Below are positions 6,581-11,914 of a stretch of DNA of 12,678 nt, piece after piece; position 1 is the first letter of the stretch; every line of letters starts with the position of its first letter. This DNA is from CAYNHF01 sp964397045 (GTDB taxonomy: Bacteria > Actinomycetota > Acidimicrobiia > Spongiisociales > UBA5794), in assembly GCA_964397045.1 (NCBI GenBank), contig CAYNHF010000039.1:1-12678 (forward strand). Direction: 5' to 3'. The notes under the pieces were generated by a model that did not search any database, had not been told where the DNA came from, and was given only the letters and a program-made list of their open reading frames with translations. A program made the position numbers and the translations under genes.

Positions 6581-7441
6581 GTGCACGATACGGGCTCACG
6601 GGACGAGCAAGCACTTGCACCGCGGGAGGGCGACGCGCCGCCATTCCGGACCCTGTGGGGCCTCACCCGCCACACGGCCGGCGCAGGAATCGCCGGTGTC
6701 GCCACCGGACTCGTTGTGGGCGGCGTTGGCGGGCGCCTCCTCATGCGGGCGGCCGGCGCAGCCGCCCGCGACGCGGCACAGGGTGCAACCACCGAGGCAG
6801 GGTTCCACGTCGGCGAGATCACCTTCGTCGGCACGCTGGCGTTGGTGCTCTTCATCGGCATCTTCTCTGGAGTCGCAGGCGCGGTGTACTACCTGATCTT
6901 CCTTCGGTGGCTGGGGTGGGCAGGGCGGTGGCGCGGTCTGGTCTTCGGGGTAGTGCTGTTCGGCGCGACCAGTGCGACTTCGGACATGCTGAATCCCGAC
7001 AACCCGGACTTCGTCATCCTTCGCAACGAAACTCTCCTCGTGGGACTGATCGTCGTCCTGTTCCTCAGCTTCGGGGTGTTGATCGACTGGCTATTCGGCG
7101 TGCTCAACACCCGCTTGCCGCCTGCTGAAGCTCGATACGATCCGGCTCGCTTCCTCTATGCCTCGCTCACCTGCTTCGGGCTGCTCCTCGCTTCCCCGGT
7201 CCCGATGCTGCTCTTCGGCAGGAGCTCGTGTGACTGCCAGCCACCGGTCATCGCGTCGGCCTTCGTGACCGCCGCTGCCGTCGCCACAGTCCTGTGGTGG
7301 CTGACCTGCTTGCTGCCACGGCCACCACGCGTCCTGAGCCGGGTGGCCCCGCTCCTTGGTTATCTCGGTGTTGGTGGCACCGTCGCTTTCGGGCTCACCC
7401 GGGCGACCTCGGATATCGCAGCAATCGTTACTCGATTCTGA
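6581..7441 (+). CDS. Polytopic membrane protein of unknown function
   Basis: I do not recognise a family. The 286-residue protein has a 30-residue charged N-tail and then six or seven hydrophobic segments, near 33-55 (glycine-rich), 82-108, 117-133, 151-176, 192-213, 223-245 and 255-273. Loop features are ATSDMLNPDNPDFVILRNE (132-150), a short Pro/Arg loop at 177-190, and a CDC pair (217-219) at a membrane boundary. A second TRATSD at 273-278 echoes the GATSATSD at 128-135. No enzyme or transporter motif is evident. GTG is the start, with GGAGGAA eight bases before it. The gene sits between the GNAT and VOC genes on the same strand with gaps of 97 and 88 bases, so an operon is possible but not required. 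That it is a real membrane protein is clear; its role is not. Confidence 0.8.
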   Translation: MHDTGSRDEQALAPREGDAPPFRTLWGLTRHTAGAGIAGVATGLVVGGVGGRLLMRAAGAAARDAAQGATTEAGFHVGEITFVGTLALVLFIGIFSGVAGAVYYLIFLRWLGWAGRWRGLVFGVVLFGATSATSDMLNPDNPDFVILRNETLLVGLIVVLFLSFGVLIDWLFGVLNTRLPPAEARYDPARFLYASLTCFGLLLASPVPMLLFGRSSCDCQPPVIASAFVTAAAVATVLWWLTCLLPRPPRVLSRVAPLLGYLGVGGTVAFGLTRATSDIAAIVTRF

Positions 7442-7519
7442 GTTCTGCCCCGTATCGATGAGCGAATCCGTCGGGTGCTGCTTGAATTCCGCCAGACAGA
7501 CACCCACCCCGAGCAGCGC

Positions 7520-7524
7520 GGAGG
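7520..7524 (+). promoter_or_regulatory. Ribosome-binding site fixing the VOC gene start
   Basis: GGAGG lies five bases before the ATG at 7530. In-frame upstream starts (such as the ATG at 7458) would add residues without resemblance to the family, so 7530 is preferred. Confidence 0.7.
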
Positions 7525-7529
7525 TGCCA

Positions 7530-7976
7530 ATGCCAGACCCGGCCCATCAGATCACGTTCGATTGTGCCGACCCTGATCGAATGGCCCGGTTCTGGAGGGA
7601 AGCGCTCCACTACGACCTCGAGAGACCGCCCGCTCCATACGAGACCTGGGGCGCCTACTGGAGCAGCCTCGGCATCCATGCGGACAAGATGGGAAATGGG
7701 TACGACTCGATCGTCGACGCAATCGGCATCCGACCTCGCATCTGGTTTCAACAGGTCCCCGAAGCCAAGAGCCGCAAGAACCGGCTCCACTTCGACCTCT
7801 TGGTTGGCGGTGGGCGGAAGGTGCCGATTGCCGAGCGGATCCGACATGTCGAGGCAGAGGTCGAACGACTCACGGGACTCGGAGCCACTCTGCGCACCGT
7901 GATGGACAAGTCCGCGCAGGGCCACTTCGCCATCGGCATGTCGGATCCTGAAGGGAACGAGGTCGACATCGTGTGA
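7530..7976 (+). CDS. VOC superfamily (glyoxalase-like domain) protein
   Basis: This 148-residue protein is a vicinal-oxygen-chelate fold protein of the glyoxalase-like type common in actinobacteria. Family marks are HQITFDCADPDRMARFWREAL (6-26), with the helix that follows the first strand. WFQQVPEAKSRKNRLHFDL (72-90) contains the RLHFDL metal-site strand (H88, D90). The closing MSDPEGNEVDIV (137-148) holds the usual DPEGNE turn and a C-terminal acidic ligand position. Members can be glyoxalases, dioxygenases, isomerases or antibiotic-binding proteins, and most of this subgroup have no known substrate. It is the last gene before tRNA-Thr on the plus strand. The start rests on GGAGG five bases upstream and on the family boundary. 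Fold assignment is firm; enzymatic role is open. Confidence 0.9.
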   Translation: MPDPAHQITFDCADPDRMARFWREALHYDLERPPAPYETWGAYWSSLGIHADKMGNGYDSIVDAIGIRPRIWFQQVPEAKSRKNRLHFDLLVGGGRKVPIAERIRHVEAEVERLTGLGATLRTVMDKSAQGHFAIGMSDPEGNEVDIV

Positions 7977-8004
7977 GGCGGCCCGCCTTCACTTCATGAA
8001 CCGA

Positions 8005-8010
8005 TAACCT
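8005..8010 (+). promoter_or_regulatory. Possible -10 element of the tRNA-Thr gene
   Basis: TAACCT fits TANNNT and lies ten bases before the mature tRNA 5' end. A matching -35 at normal spacing is not visible (TTCACT at 7988 is too close), so this is weak. Confidence 0.3.
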
Positions 8011-8020
8011 AGAGCGACAC

Positions 8021-8093
8021 GCTGGCGTAGCTCAGTCGGCAGAGCAGCCGCCTTGTAAGCGGCAGGTCGTGGGTTCGATTCCCACCGCCAGCT
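8021..8093 (+). tRNA. tRNA-Thr, anticodon UGU
   Basis: The 73-base cloverleaf is complete. The acceptor stem GCTGGCG (8021-8027) pairs perfectly with CGCCAGC (8086-8092), and T at 8093 is the discriminator. The D arm is GCTC/GAGC. The anticodon stem GCCGC/GCGGC (8047-8051, 8059-8063) encloses the loop CTTGTAA, giving anticodon TGT, which reads ACA and, by wobble, other ACN threonine codons. The T arm is GTGGG-TTCGATT-CCCAC. CCA is not encoded, as is usual in actinobacteria. The antisense reading frame over this gene is a known type of false protein and should not be annotated. Confidence 0.97.
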
Positions 8094-8110
8094 CAGAGTG
8101 CGGGTTGTCA

Positions 8111-8129
8111 GGGGCCCACTCAGGGCCCC
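8111..8129. terminator. Perfect GC hairpin downstream of tRNA-Thr
   Basis: GGGGCCC (8111-8117) and GGGCCCC (8123-8129) form a seven-pair, all-GC stem with an ACTCA loop, 17 bases after the tRNA 3' end. It is well placed to end tRNA transcription, but no T-run follows. It may instead be a processing barrier, or serve the opposing strand. Confidence 0.4.
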
Positions 8130-8180
8130 AGCCACCCCTGCTAACAGCCGGAATCGACGTGACCCCCACCTGGTCCCCCA

Positions 8181-8220
8181 CAACCGCCGCAGCCAAGGGT
8201 CGCGCCCTTCGCCACGGTTG
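8181..8220 (-). terminator. Two-part hairpin after the zinc-ribbon gene
   Basis: CAACCG (8181-8186) pairs with CGGTTG (8215-8220). Inside it AAGGG (8195-8199) pairs with CCCTT (8205-8209) around a TCGCG loop. On the minus strand it begins ten bases past the TAG of the 65-residue gene, a suitable place for the end of the cysS-rlmB operon. It lacks a U-tract. Confidence 0.35.
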
Positions 8221-8230
8221 GAGACCAGCC

Positions 8231-8428
8231 CTAGAAGACCCGGCCCTGAGCGAAGCCGAGAACCTTCAGGCAGTGCGGACAGAAATAGATCATGGTCCGA
8301 CCCTGTCCCAACGGAAAACCCCTCCCCTTTGCATAGACCTCGTTCAATTGCTCATCGCAGTGTGGGCACAGCGGAGCTAGATCCCGCCGGTCCACCACGG
8401 CGAACGGTGCCTCCATCGTCTTCGCCAC
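8231..8428 (-). CDS. Small zinc-ribbon protein, 65 residues
   Basis: This protein has two CPHC knuckles, C21-C24 and C50-C53, separated by 25 residues. That is the arrangement of a single treble-clef or zinc-ribbon site binding one Zn2+. Between them lie basic and glycine-rich residues (YAKGRGFPLGQGRT), and an aromatic strand IYFC precedes the second knuckle. The start is GTG, four bases after AAGGAG (8438-8433); the ATG at 8416 is too far from that signal. It lies 63 bases after rlmB on the same strand and may be the last gene of that operon. I cannot name the family; small zinc ribbons often bind RNA, DNA or ribosomes, but that is inference only. Confidence 0.78.
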   Translation of the reverse strand: MAKTMEAPFAVVDRRDLAPLCPHCDEQLNEVYAKGRGFPLGQGRTMIYFCPHCLKVLGFAQGRVF

Positions 8429-8491
8429 AGCGCTCCTTCCGCCAGTCTCCCCACTGTTGCATCGAGGCGGACCGTCGGATAGGGGCGGACG

Positions 8492-9226
8492 TCAGCCCCG
8501 GGAGCGGCGGCGCGCCAGCTCGAACAGGGCGACCGAAGCAGCCACCGACGCATTGAGACTCTCGACACCTTCGATCGGGATACGAACCGTGAGATCCATC
8601 TTCTCGGTGACCAGCCGACTCAAACCGCTCCCCTCGGACCCAACGACCAGTGCCACCGGAGCATCGAACAGATCGCACTCCCACACGGTCGTCTCCGAAC
8701 CACCATCGAGACCGACGAGCCACAAACCGTGGAACCGGAGGCGTTCGAGTGCATTTGCCACCGAACCCACAACTGCCACGGACATCGACTCGAGGGCACC
8801 CGCTGCCGCCTTGAACGCTGCGGGGCCCAGGGGAGCTGCCCGCCGACCGGCAACGACCATCGCCGTGACACCAGCACCGAGTGACGACCGGGCGATCGCC
8901 CCAACGTTGCGGCCATCCGCCAGATGATCGAGCACGACCACAGCGGAGGGTGACCCGACTCGCACCAGGTCGTCGATCCGGACCGTCGGAAGTGGCCGGG
9001 CGCCGGCAATCACGCCCTGGGGTGCTGAAGTCGCAGCCAGCGGTCGTACATCATCGACCAGAGACACCGTCGCGCCGCCTCCTACTGCCAGGTCGCACAT
9101 AGCAGCGATCTCGGGCCTCCGGTGAACGCCGGATTCGACTGTGAGGCTGGTAACCCTGCCGGCATCGACTGCGGCAGCTACTGCATGGATGCCTTCGAGC
9201 CTATCTCCGATGCCATCTGGCGCCAT
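8492..9226 (-). CDS. rlmB: SpoU/TrmH family 23S rRNA (guanosine-2'-O)-methyltransferase, RlmB-like
   Basis: This 244-residue SPOUT methyltransferase transfers a methyl group from S-adenosylmethionine to a ribose 2'-OH of RNA, by family most likely 23S rRNA. The N-terminal L30e-like substrate-binding domain is at 8-80 (starting RLEGIHAVAAAVDAG). The knotted SpoU domain follows. Motif 1 is LADGRNVGAIARSSLGAGV (102-120) with the catalytic Arg and Asn. Motif 2 is LVVGSEGSGLS (193-203). Motif 3 is VRIPIEGVESLNASVAASVA (214-233). The frame is open further upstream, but the ATG at 9226 fits the family N-terminus and has GAGG nine bases before it. It overlaps the end of cysS by 26 bases, so translation is probably coupled. 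The cysS-rlmB pair is conserved in actinobacteria. Family is certain; rRNA versus tRNA target is inferred from domain layout. Confidence 0.93.
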   Translation of the reverse strand: MAPDGIGDRLEGIHAVAAAVDAGRVTSLTVESGVHRRPEIAAMCDLAVGGGATVSLVDDVRPLAATSAPQGVIAGARPLPTVRIDDLVRVGSPSAVVVLDHLADGRNVGAIARSSLGAGVTAMVVAGRRAAPLGPAAFKAAAGALESMSVAVVGSVANALERLRFHGLWLVGLDGGSETTVWECDLFDAPVALVVGSEGSGLSRLVTEKMDLTVRIPIEGVESLNASVAASVALFELARRRSRG

Positions 9227-10604
9227 CGGCCGCATCCTCGATTGCGATGCCCACTTCAGCGAGCGCGTCACGTATCTCATCACTGCGAGTCCAGTCCCGA
9301 TCGCGGCGGGCTCCGTCGCGGGCGACCAGCAAGGAATCCACCGTCTCCTCCGGTGTCCCCTGCTCGCTGCCGAACCGCATAGCCAACGTGGCGAGCGACT
9401 CTGCCACGTCTGCCAGATCGACGGCAGGCTCGGCGATACCGAGCACTCCTGCCATCTCGTCATAGGCCGCGAACCAGGGGCCGGCCTCGCCGCCAGCGTC
9501 GAGGCGTCGATTGCCCTCTCGCACTACGTCGAAGAGCACAGCCAGCCCGGCCGCCACGTCGAAGTCGTCGTCCATCGCAGCAATGAAGCGATCCGTCGTC
9601 GCCCCGTCGGAAAGTTGTTCGGCATCTTCGCCGCCTCGCCTCCGAAACGCCCACAAGCGCTCGAGCTGCGCCGTGGCATCGCGCAGCGTCTCATCGGTGA
9701 ACTCCACCGGCTTGCGATAGTGGGTACGCAGGTAAAAGAGCCGGACGGCGAGCGGCGGATACAACTCGACGGCTTCGAGCAGGTCGACGACATGCCCCGT
9801 TGATTTTGCCATCTTCTCTCCGCCGAGCGTCACCATGCCGTTGTGCAGCCAGAACCTGGCGAAGCGGGATCCGTCCGCGGCCTCCGCCTGAGCGATCTCG
9901 TTCTCGTGATGGGGGAACACCAAGTCATGTCCACCGGCATGGATATCGAACCCGACGCCGAGGTACTTGCGGGCCATCGCCGAGCACTCGATATGCCACC
10001 CGGGCCGACCGAGCCCCCATGGGGAATCCCAGAATGGTTCCCCCGGCTTGGTCGCCTTCCATACTGCAAAATCGAGGGGATCACGCTTGTGGGCACCGGG
10101 ATCCACCCGAGCGCCGGAGCGGAGTTCGTCGATGTTGCGACCGCTGAGCTTCCCGTAGTCGGGAAACGATCGGACGATGAAGTACACATCACCTTCTGCC
10201 TCGTACGCGTGACCGGTGGCGATCAGCGACTCGATCATCTCGATCATCTCCTGGATGTGATCCGTCGCCTTGGGTGCAACAGTGGGCTCCATCACGTCGA
10301 GCGCTGCGTACGCCTGCTCGAAGGCAGCCTGAGCTTCCGAAGCCACCTCCGCCGTGGAACGGCCCTGTTCCGCCGCAGCAGCGATGATCTTGTCCTCCAC
10401 ATCGGTGACGTTCTGAACGTACGTCACGGCGTAGCCCCGCCATTCGAGATACCGGCGTATCACGTCGAAGGCAACCGCGGCTCGACCGTGGCCGACATGG
10501 GGGCGTGCTTGCACGGTGGGCCCGCAGACGTAGATACCAACACGACCTTGATCCCGCTCGTCCAGCGGTTCGACGGTCCGGCCCAGAGTGTTGTAGATCT
10601 GCAT
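9201..10604 (-). CDS. cysS: Cysteinyl-tRNA synthetase
   Basis: This 467-residue class I aminoacyl-tRNA synthetase attaches cysteine to tRNA-Cys. The HIGH motif appears as HVGH (36-39) after IYVCGPTVQARP. Zinc ligands match the E. coli enzyme: C27, C207 (WHIECSAMA), H232 and E236 (FPHHENEIAQ). The second signature is KMAKS (264-268) in place of KMSKS, a mild change since the lysines remain. The DALR anticodon-binding region and a short C-terminal domain (about 410-467) complete a normal length. The mycothiol ligase MshC is a close paralogue but is shorter and lacks the C-terminal portion, so CysS is preferred. The ATG at 10604 begins the normal family N-terminus (MQIYNTLGR). No Shine-Dalgarno is seen; an extended -10 ten bases upstream suggests a leaderless or nearly leaderless mRNA. 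The rlmB start lies inside its 3' end. Confidence 0.97.
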   Translation of the reverse strand: MQIYNTLGRTVEPLDERDQGRVGIYVCGPTVQARPHVGHGRAAVAFDVIRRYLEWRGYAVTYVQNVTDVEDKIIAAAAEQGRSTAEVASEAQAAFEQAYAALDVMEPTVAPKATDHIQEMIEMIESLIATGHAYEAEGDVYFIVRSFPDYGKLSGRNIDELRSGARVDPGAHKRDPLDFAVWKATKPGEPFWDSPWGLGRPGWHIECSAMARKYLGVGFDIHAGGHDLVFPHHENEIAQAEAADGSRFARFWLHNGMVTLGGEKMAKSTGHVVDLLEAVELYPPLAVRLFYLRTHYRKPVEFTDETLRDATAQLERLWAFRRRGGEDAEQLSDGATTDRFIAAMDDDFDVAAGLAVLFDVVREGNRRLDAGGEAGPWFAAYDEMAGVLGIAEPAVDLADVAESLATLAMRFGSEQGTPEETVDSLLVARDGARRDRDWTRSDEIRDALAEVGIAIEDAADGARWHRR

Positions 10605-10614
10605 CTTCCGGGCG

Positions 10615-10620
10615 ATGGTA
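10615..10620 (-). promoter_or_regulatory. Candidate extended -10 for cysS
   Basis: On the minus strand TGATACCAT combines a TGN extension with TACCAT (10620-10615), ten bases before the cysS ATG. This would make the transcript leaderless or nearly so, in line with the missing Shine-Dalgarno. Confidence 0.4.
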
Positions 10621-10655
10621 TCAGCGTCCGGCGAGACCCGACCCTGCGTAGTGAC

Positions 10656-10661
10656 TACCGT
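10656..10661 (+). promoter_or_regulatory. Candidate -10 for the phosphodiesterase gene
   Basis: TACCGT fits TANNNT and ends nine bases before the ATG at 10671. No -35 or Shine-Dalgarno is apparent, so a leaderless transcript is possible. The 66-base gap to cysS must hold both divergent promoters. Confidence 0.3.
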
Positions 10662-10670
10662 TGCTCCGGT

Positions 10671-11405
10671 ATGACATCACTCACAAAGAGGTGGGAGGAG
10701 TTGGGCCGCCCCCTGGTGTTCGGTCACCGTGGGGCGAGCGCTCGCGCCGCGGACAACACGCTAGAAGCGTTTGCCGTGGCGCGCGACCAGGGCGCGGATG
10801 GGATCGAGTTCGACGTCCGCCTCACCAAGGACAACGTGATGATCATCCACCACGACGACGCGGTGCGGGGCCTCGGACCGTTTCGCCGCAAGCGCTTCTC
10901 GGAAATCCGCGACAAGGCCCCCTCCGTGCCCACGATCGACGAAGTGCTCGAAGTCAGCGGCGATATGTACCTCAACGCCGAGATCAAGAACTCGCCAAAG
11001 GACAAGGACCACGACCCGAGACATCGCACCACCAGAGTGTTGGCCGATTGGGCCCAGGAGAACAACGTAGAGTCTCGGATCCTGGTCACGTCGTTCAACG
11101 GCGAGACCACCGACCAGATGCGGTTCGTCGATCGCAACGTCGCCACCGGTCGACTTTTCGACGTGCGGGAAGACCCCACCGAGTACTTCCGTTACCTCAG
11201 CAGCCGGGGTCACCCGTGGATCATGCCCAACAAACGTCACCTGCGGCGCAATGGAGCCGCTTTCGTCGCGGCGGCACATCGCCACGGCATGGAAGTTGGG
11301 GTGTGGACGCTGAACCGCAAGGGGGCGTTCGCTGCCGCGGCCGAAATAGGAGTGGCTCTCGTCATCACCAACGACCCGGCGAAAGCCCTCCGCGTCTACT
11401 CCTGA
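10671..11405 (+). CDS. Glycerophosphodiester phosphodiesterase family protein
   Basis: This 244-residue TIM-barrel enzyme of the GDPD family hydrolyses glycerophosphodiesters to sn-glycerol 3-phosphate and an alcohol; no signal peptide is seen, so it should act in the cytoplasm. Key residues are the catalytic H19-R20 (VFGHRGAS), metal-site E46 and D48 (GIEFDVRLTKD), the second catalytic His in IIHHD (H61), and E104-K106 (LNAEIK). The closing GVWTLNR (210-216) and ALVITNDP (229-236) are typical. The usual PENT motif is altered to ADNT (27-30). The frame is open for 276 codons upstream, but that part is antisense to cysS; ATG 10671 starts 18 residues before the catalytic His, as expected. The gene is inverted between ispF and cysS, and its last ten bases overlap the end of ispF. 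Confidence 0.92.
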   Translation: MTSLTKRWEELGRPLVFGHRGASARAADNTLEAFAVARDQGADGIEFDVRLTKDNVMIIHHDDAVRGLGPFRRKRFSEIRDKAPSVPTIDEVLEVSGDMYLNAEIKNSPKDKDHDPRHRTTRVLADWAQENNVESRILVTSFNGETTDQMRFVDRNVATGRLFDVREDPTEYFRYLSSRGHPWIMPNKRHLRRNGAAFVAAAHRHGMEVGVWTLNRKGAFAAAAEIGVALVITNDPAKALRVYS

Positions 11406-11914
11406 GCGTCGGCCGGGCTGAGCGAAGCGGTTGCCAGTGCTGCAATCCCCTCGTCCCTACCCAGGAAGCCGAGACCGTCTGTGGTGGTCGCCTTGATGGA
11501 GATCGCAGCCGTAGCTACGCCGAGGGTCGTCGCCATCGTCTGTGCCATCTGCTCCCGATGGGGTGCGACCCGGACGGTCTGGGCAATCACCGTCGCATCC
11601 ACGTAGTCAACCCGAAACCCGGCGACGGCAACTAGCGCTGCCGTTGCTGCCAACAGTTCGGTTGAGTCGACACCGTGCCACTTGAGGTCGCTGGAGGGGA
11701 AGTGAGACCCGATGTCGCCGAGGTTGGCACCCCCGAGGATGGCGTCGATCACAGCGTGAATGAGTACATCACCGTCGGAGGTGGCAACAACACCGCGACC
11801 TCGCTCGACAACGACTCCGCCAAGAAGCAGCGGTCCATCACCGCCGAACTGGTGGGCGTCGAACCCGAGTCCCGTGCGGTTCGTGGCGCCGGCACCCGGA
11901 GCGGACACGCTCAT
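11396..11914 (-). CDS. ispF: 2-C-methyl-D-erythritol 2,4-cyclodiphosphate synthase
   Basis: This 172-residue IspF catalyses the fifth step of the MEP isoprenoid pathway, closing CDP-methylerythritol 2-phosphate to the cyclodiphosphate with release of CMP. Metal ligands match the E. coli enzyme: D19 and H21 (GLGFDAHQF) and H53 (SDGDVLIHAVIDAILGGA). LGDIGSHFP (65-73) forms the substrate loop, and KATTTDGLGFLGRDEGIAA (141-159) the nucleotide-binding end. In E. coli that last motif has Glu where D146 stands here, a conservative change. The ATG overlaps the TGA of carD (ATGA at 11914-11911), preceded by GAGGAGG, so the two are translationally coupled. Neither IspD nor an IspDF fusion is encoded in the window, although ispD normally lies between carD and ispF in mycobacteria. 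The 3' end overlaps the opposing phosphodiesterase gene by ten bases. Confidence 0.96.
   Translation of the reverse strand: MSVSAPGAGATNRTGLGFDAHQFGGDGPLLLGGVVVERGRGVVATSDGDVLIHAVIDAILGGANLGDIGSHFPSSDLKWHGVDSTELLAATAALVAVAGFRVDYVDATVIAQTVRVAPHREQMAQTMATTLGVATAAISIKATTTDGLGFLGRDEGIAALATASLSPADAQE

Noticed and set aside
7989..8183. Minus-strand reading frame with ESNPRPAAYKAAALPTELRQ
   Set aside because: It is the antisense translation of the tRNA-Thr gene, a well-known false protein found wherever such tRNAs occur.
8021..8230. tRNA-Thr as an integration site for a mobile element
   Set aside because: No integrase gene, no repeated copy of the tRNA 3' end and no foreign-looking genes were found within the window.
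9227..9463. N-terminal extension of RlmB back to 9463
   Set aside because: The extra 79 residues lie within cysS in another frame and show no homology; ATG 9226 has GAGG at nine bases and the family N-terminus.
9843..10670. 276 open codons in frame upstream of the GDPD start
   Set aside because: Antisense to cysS; GDPD homology begins only after 10671, where a candidate promoter also lies.
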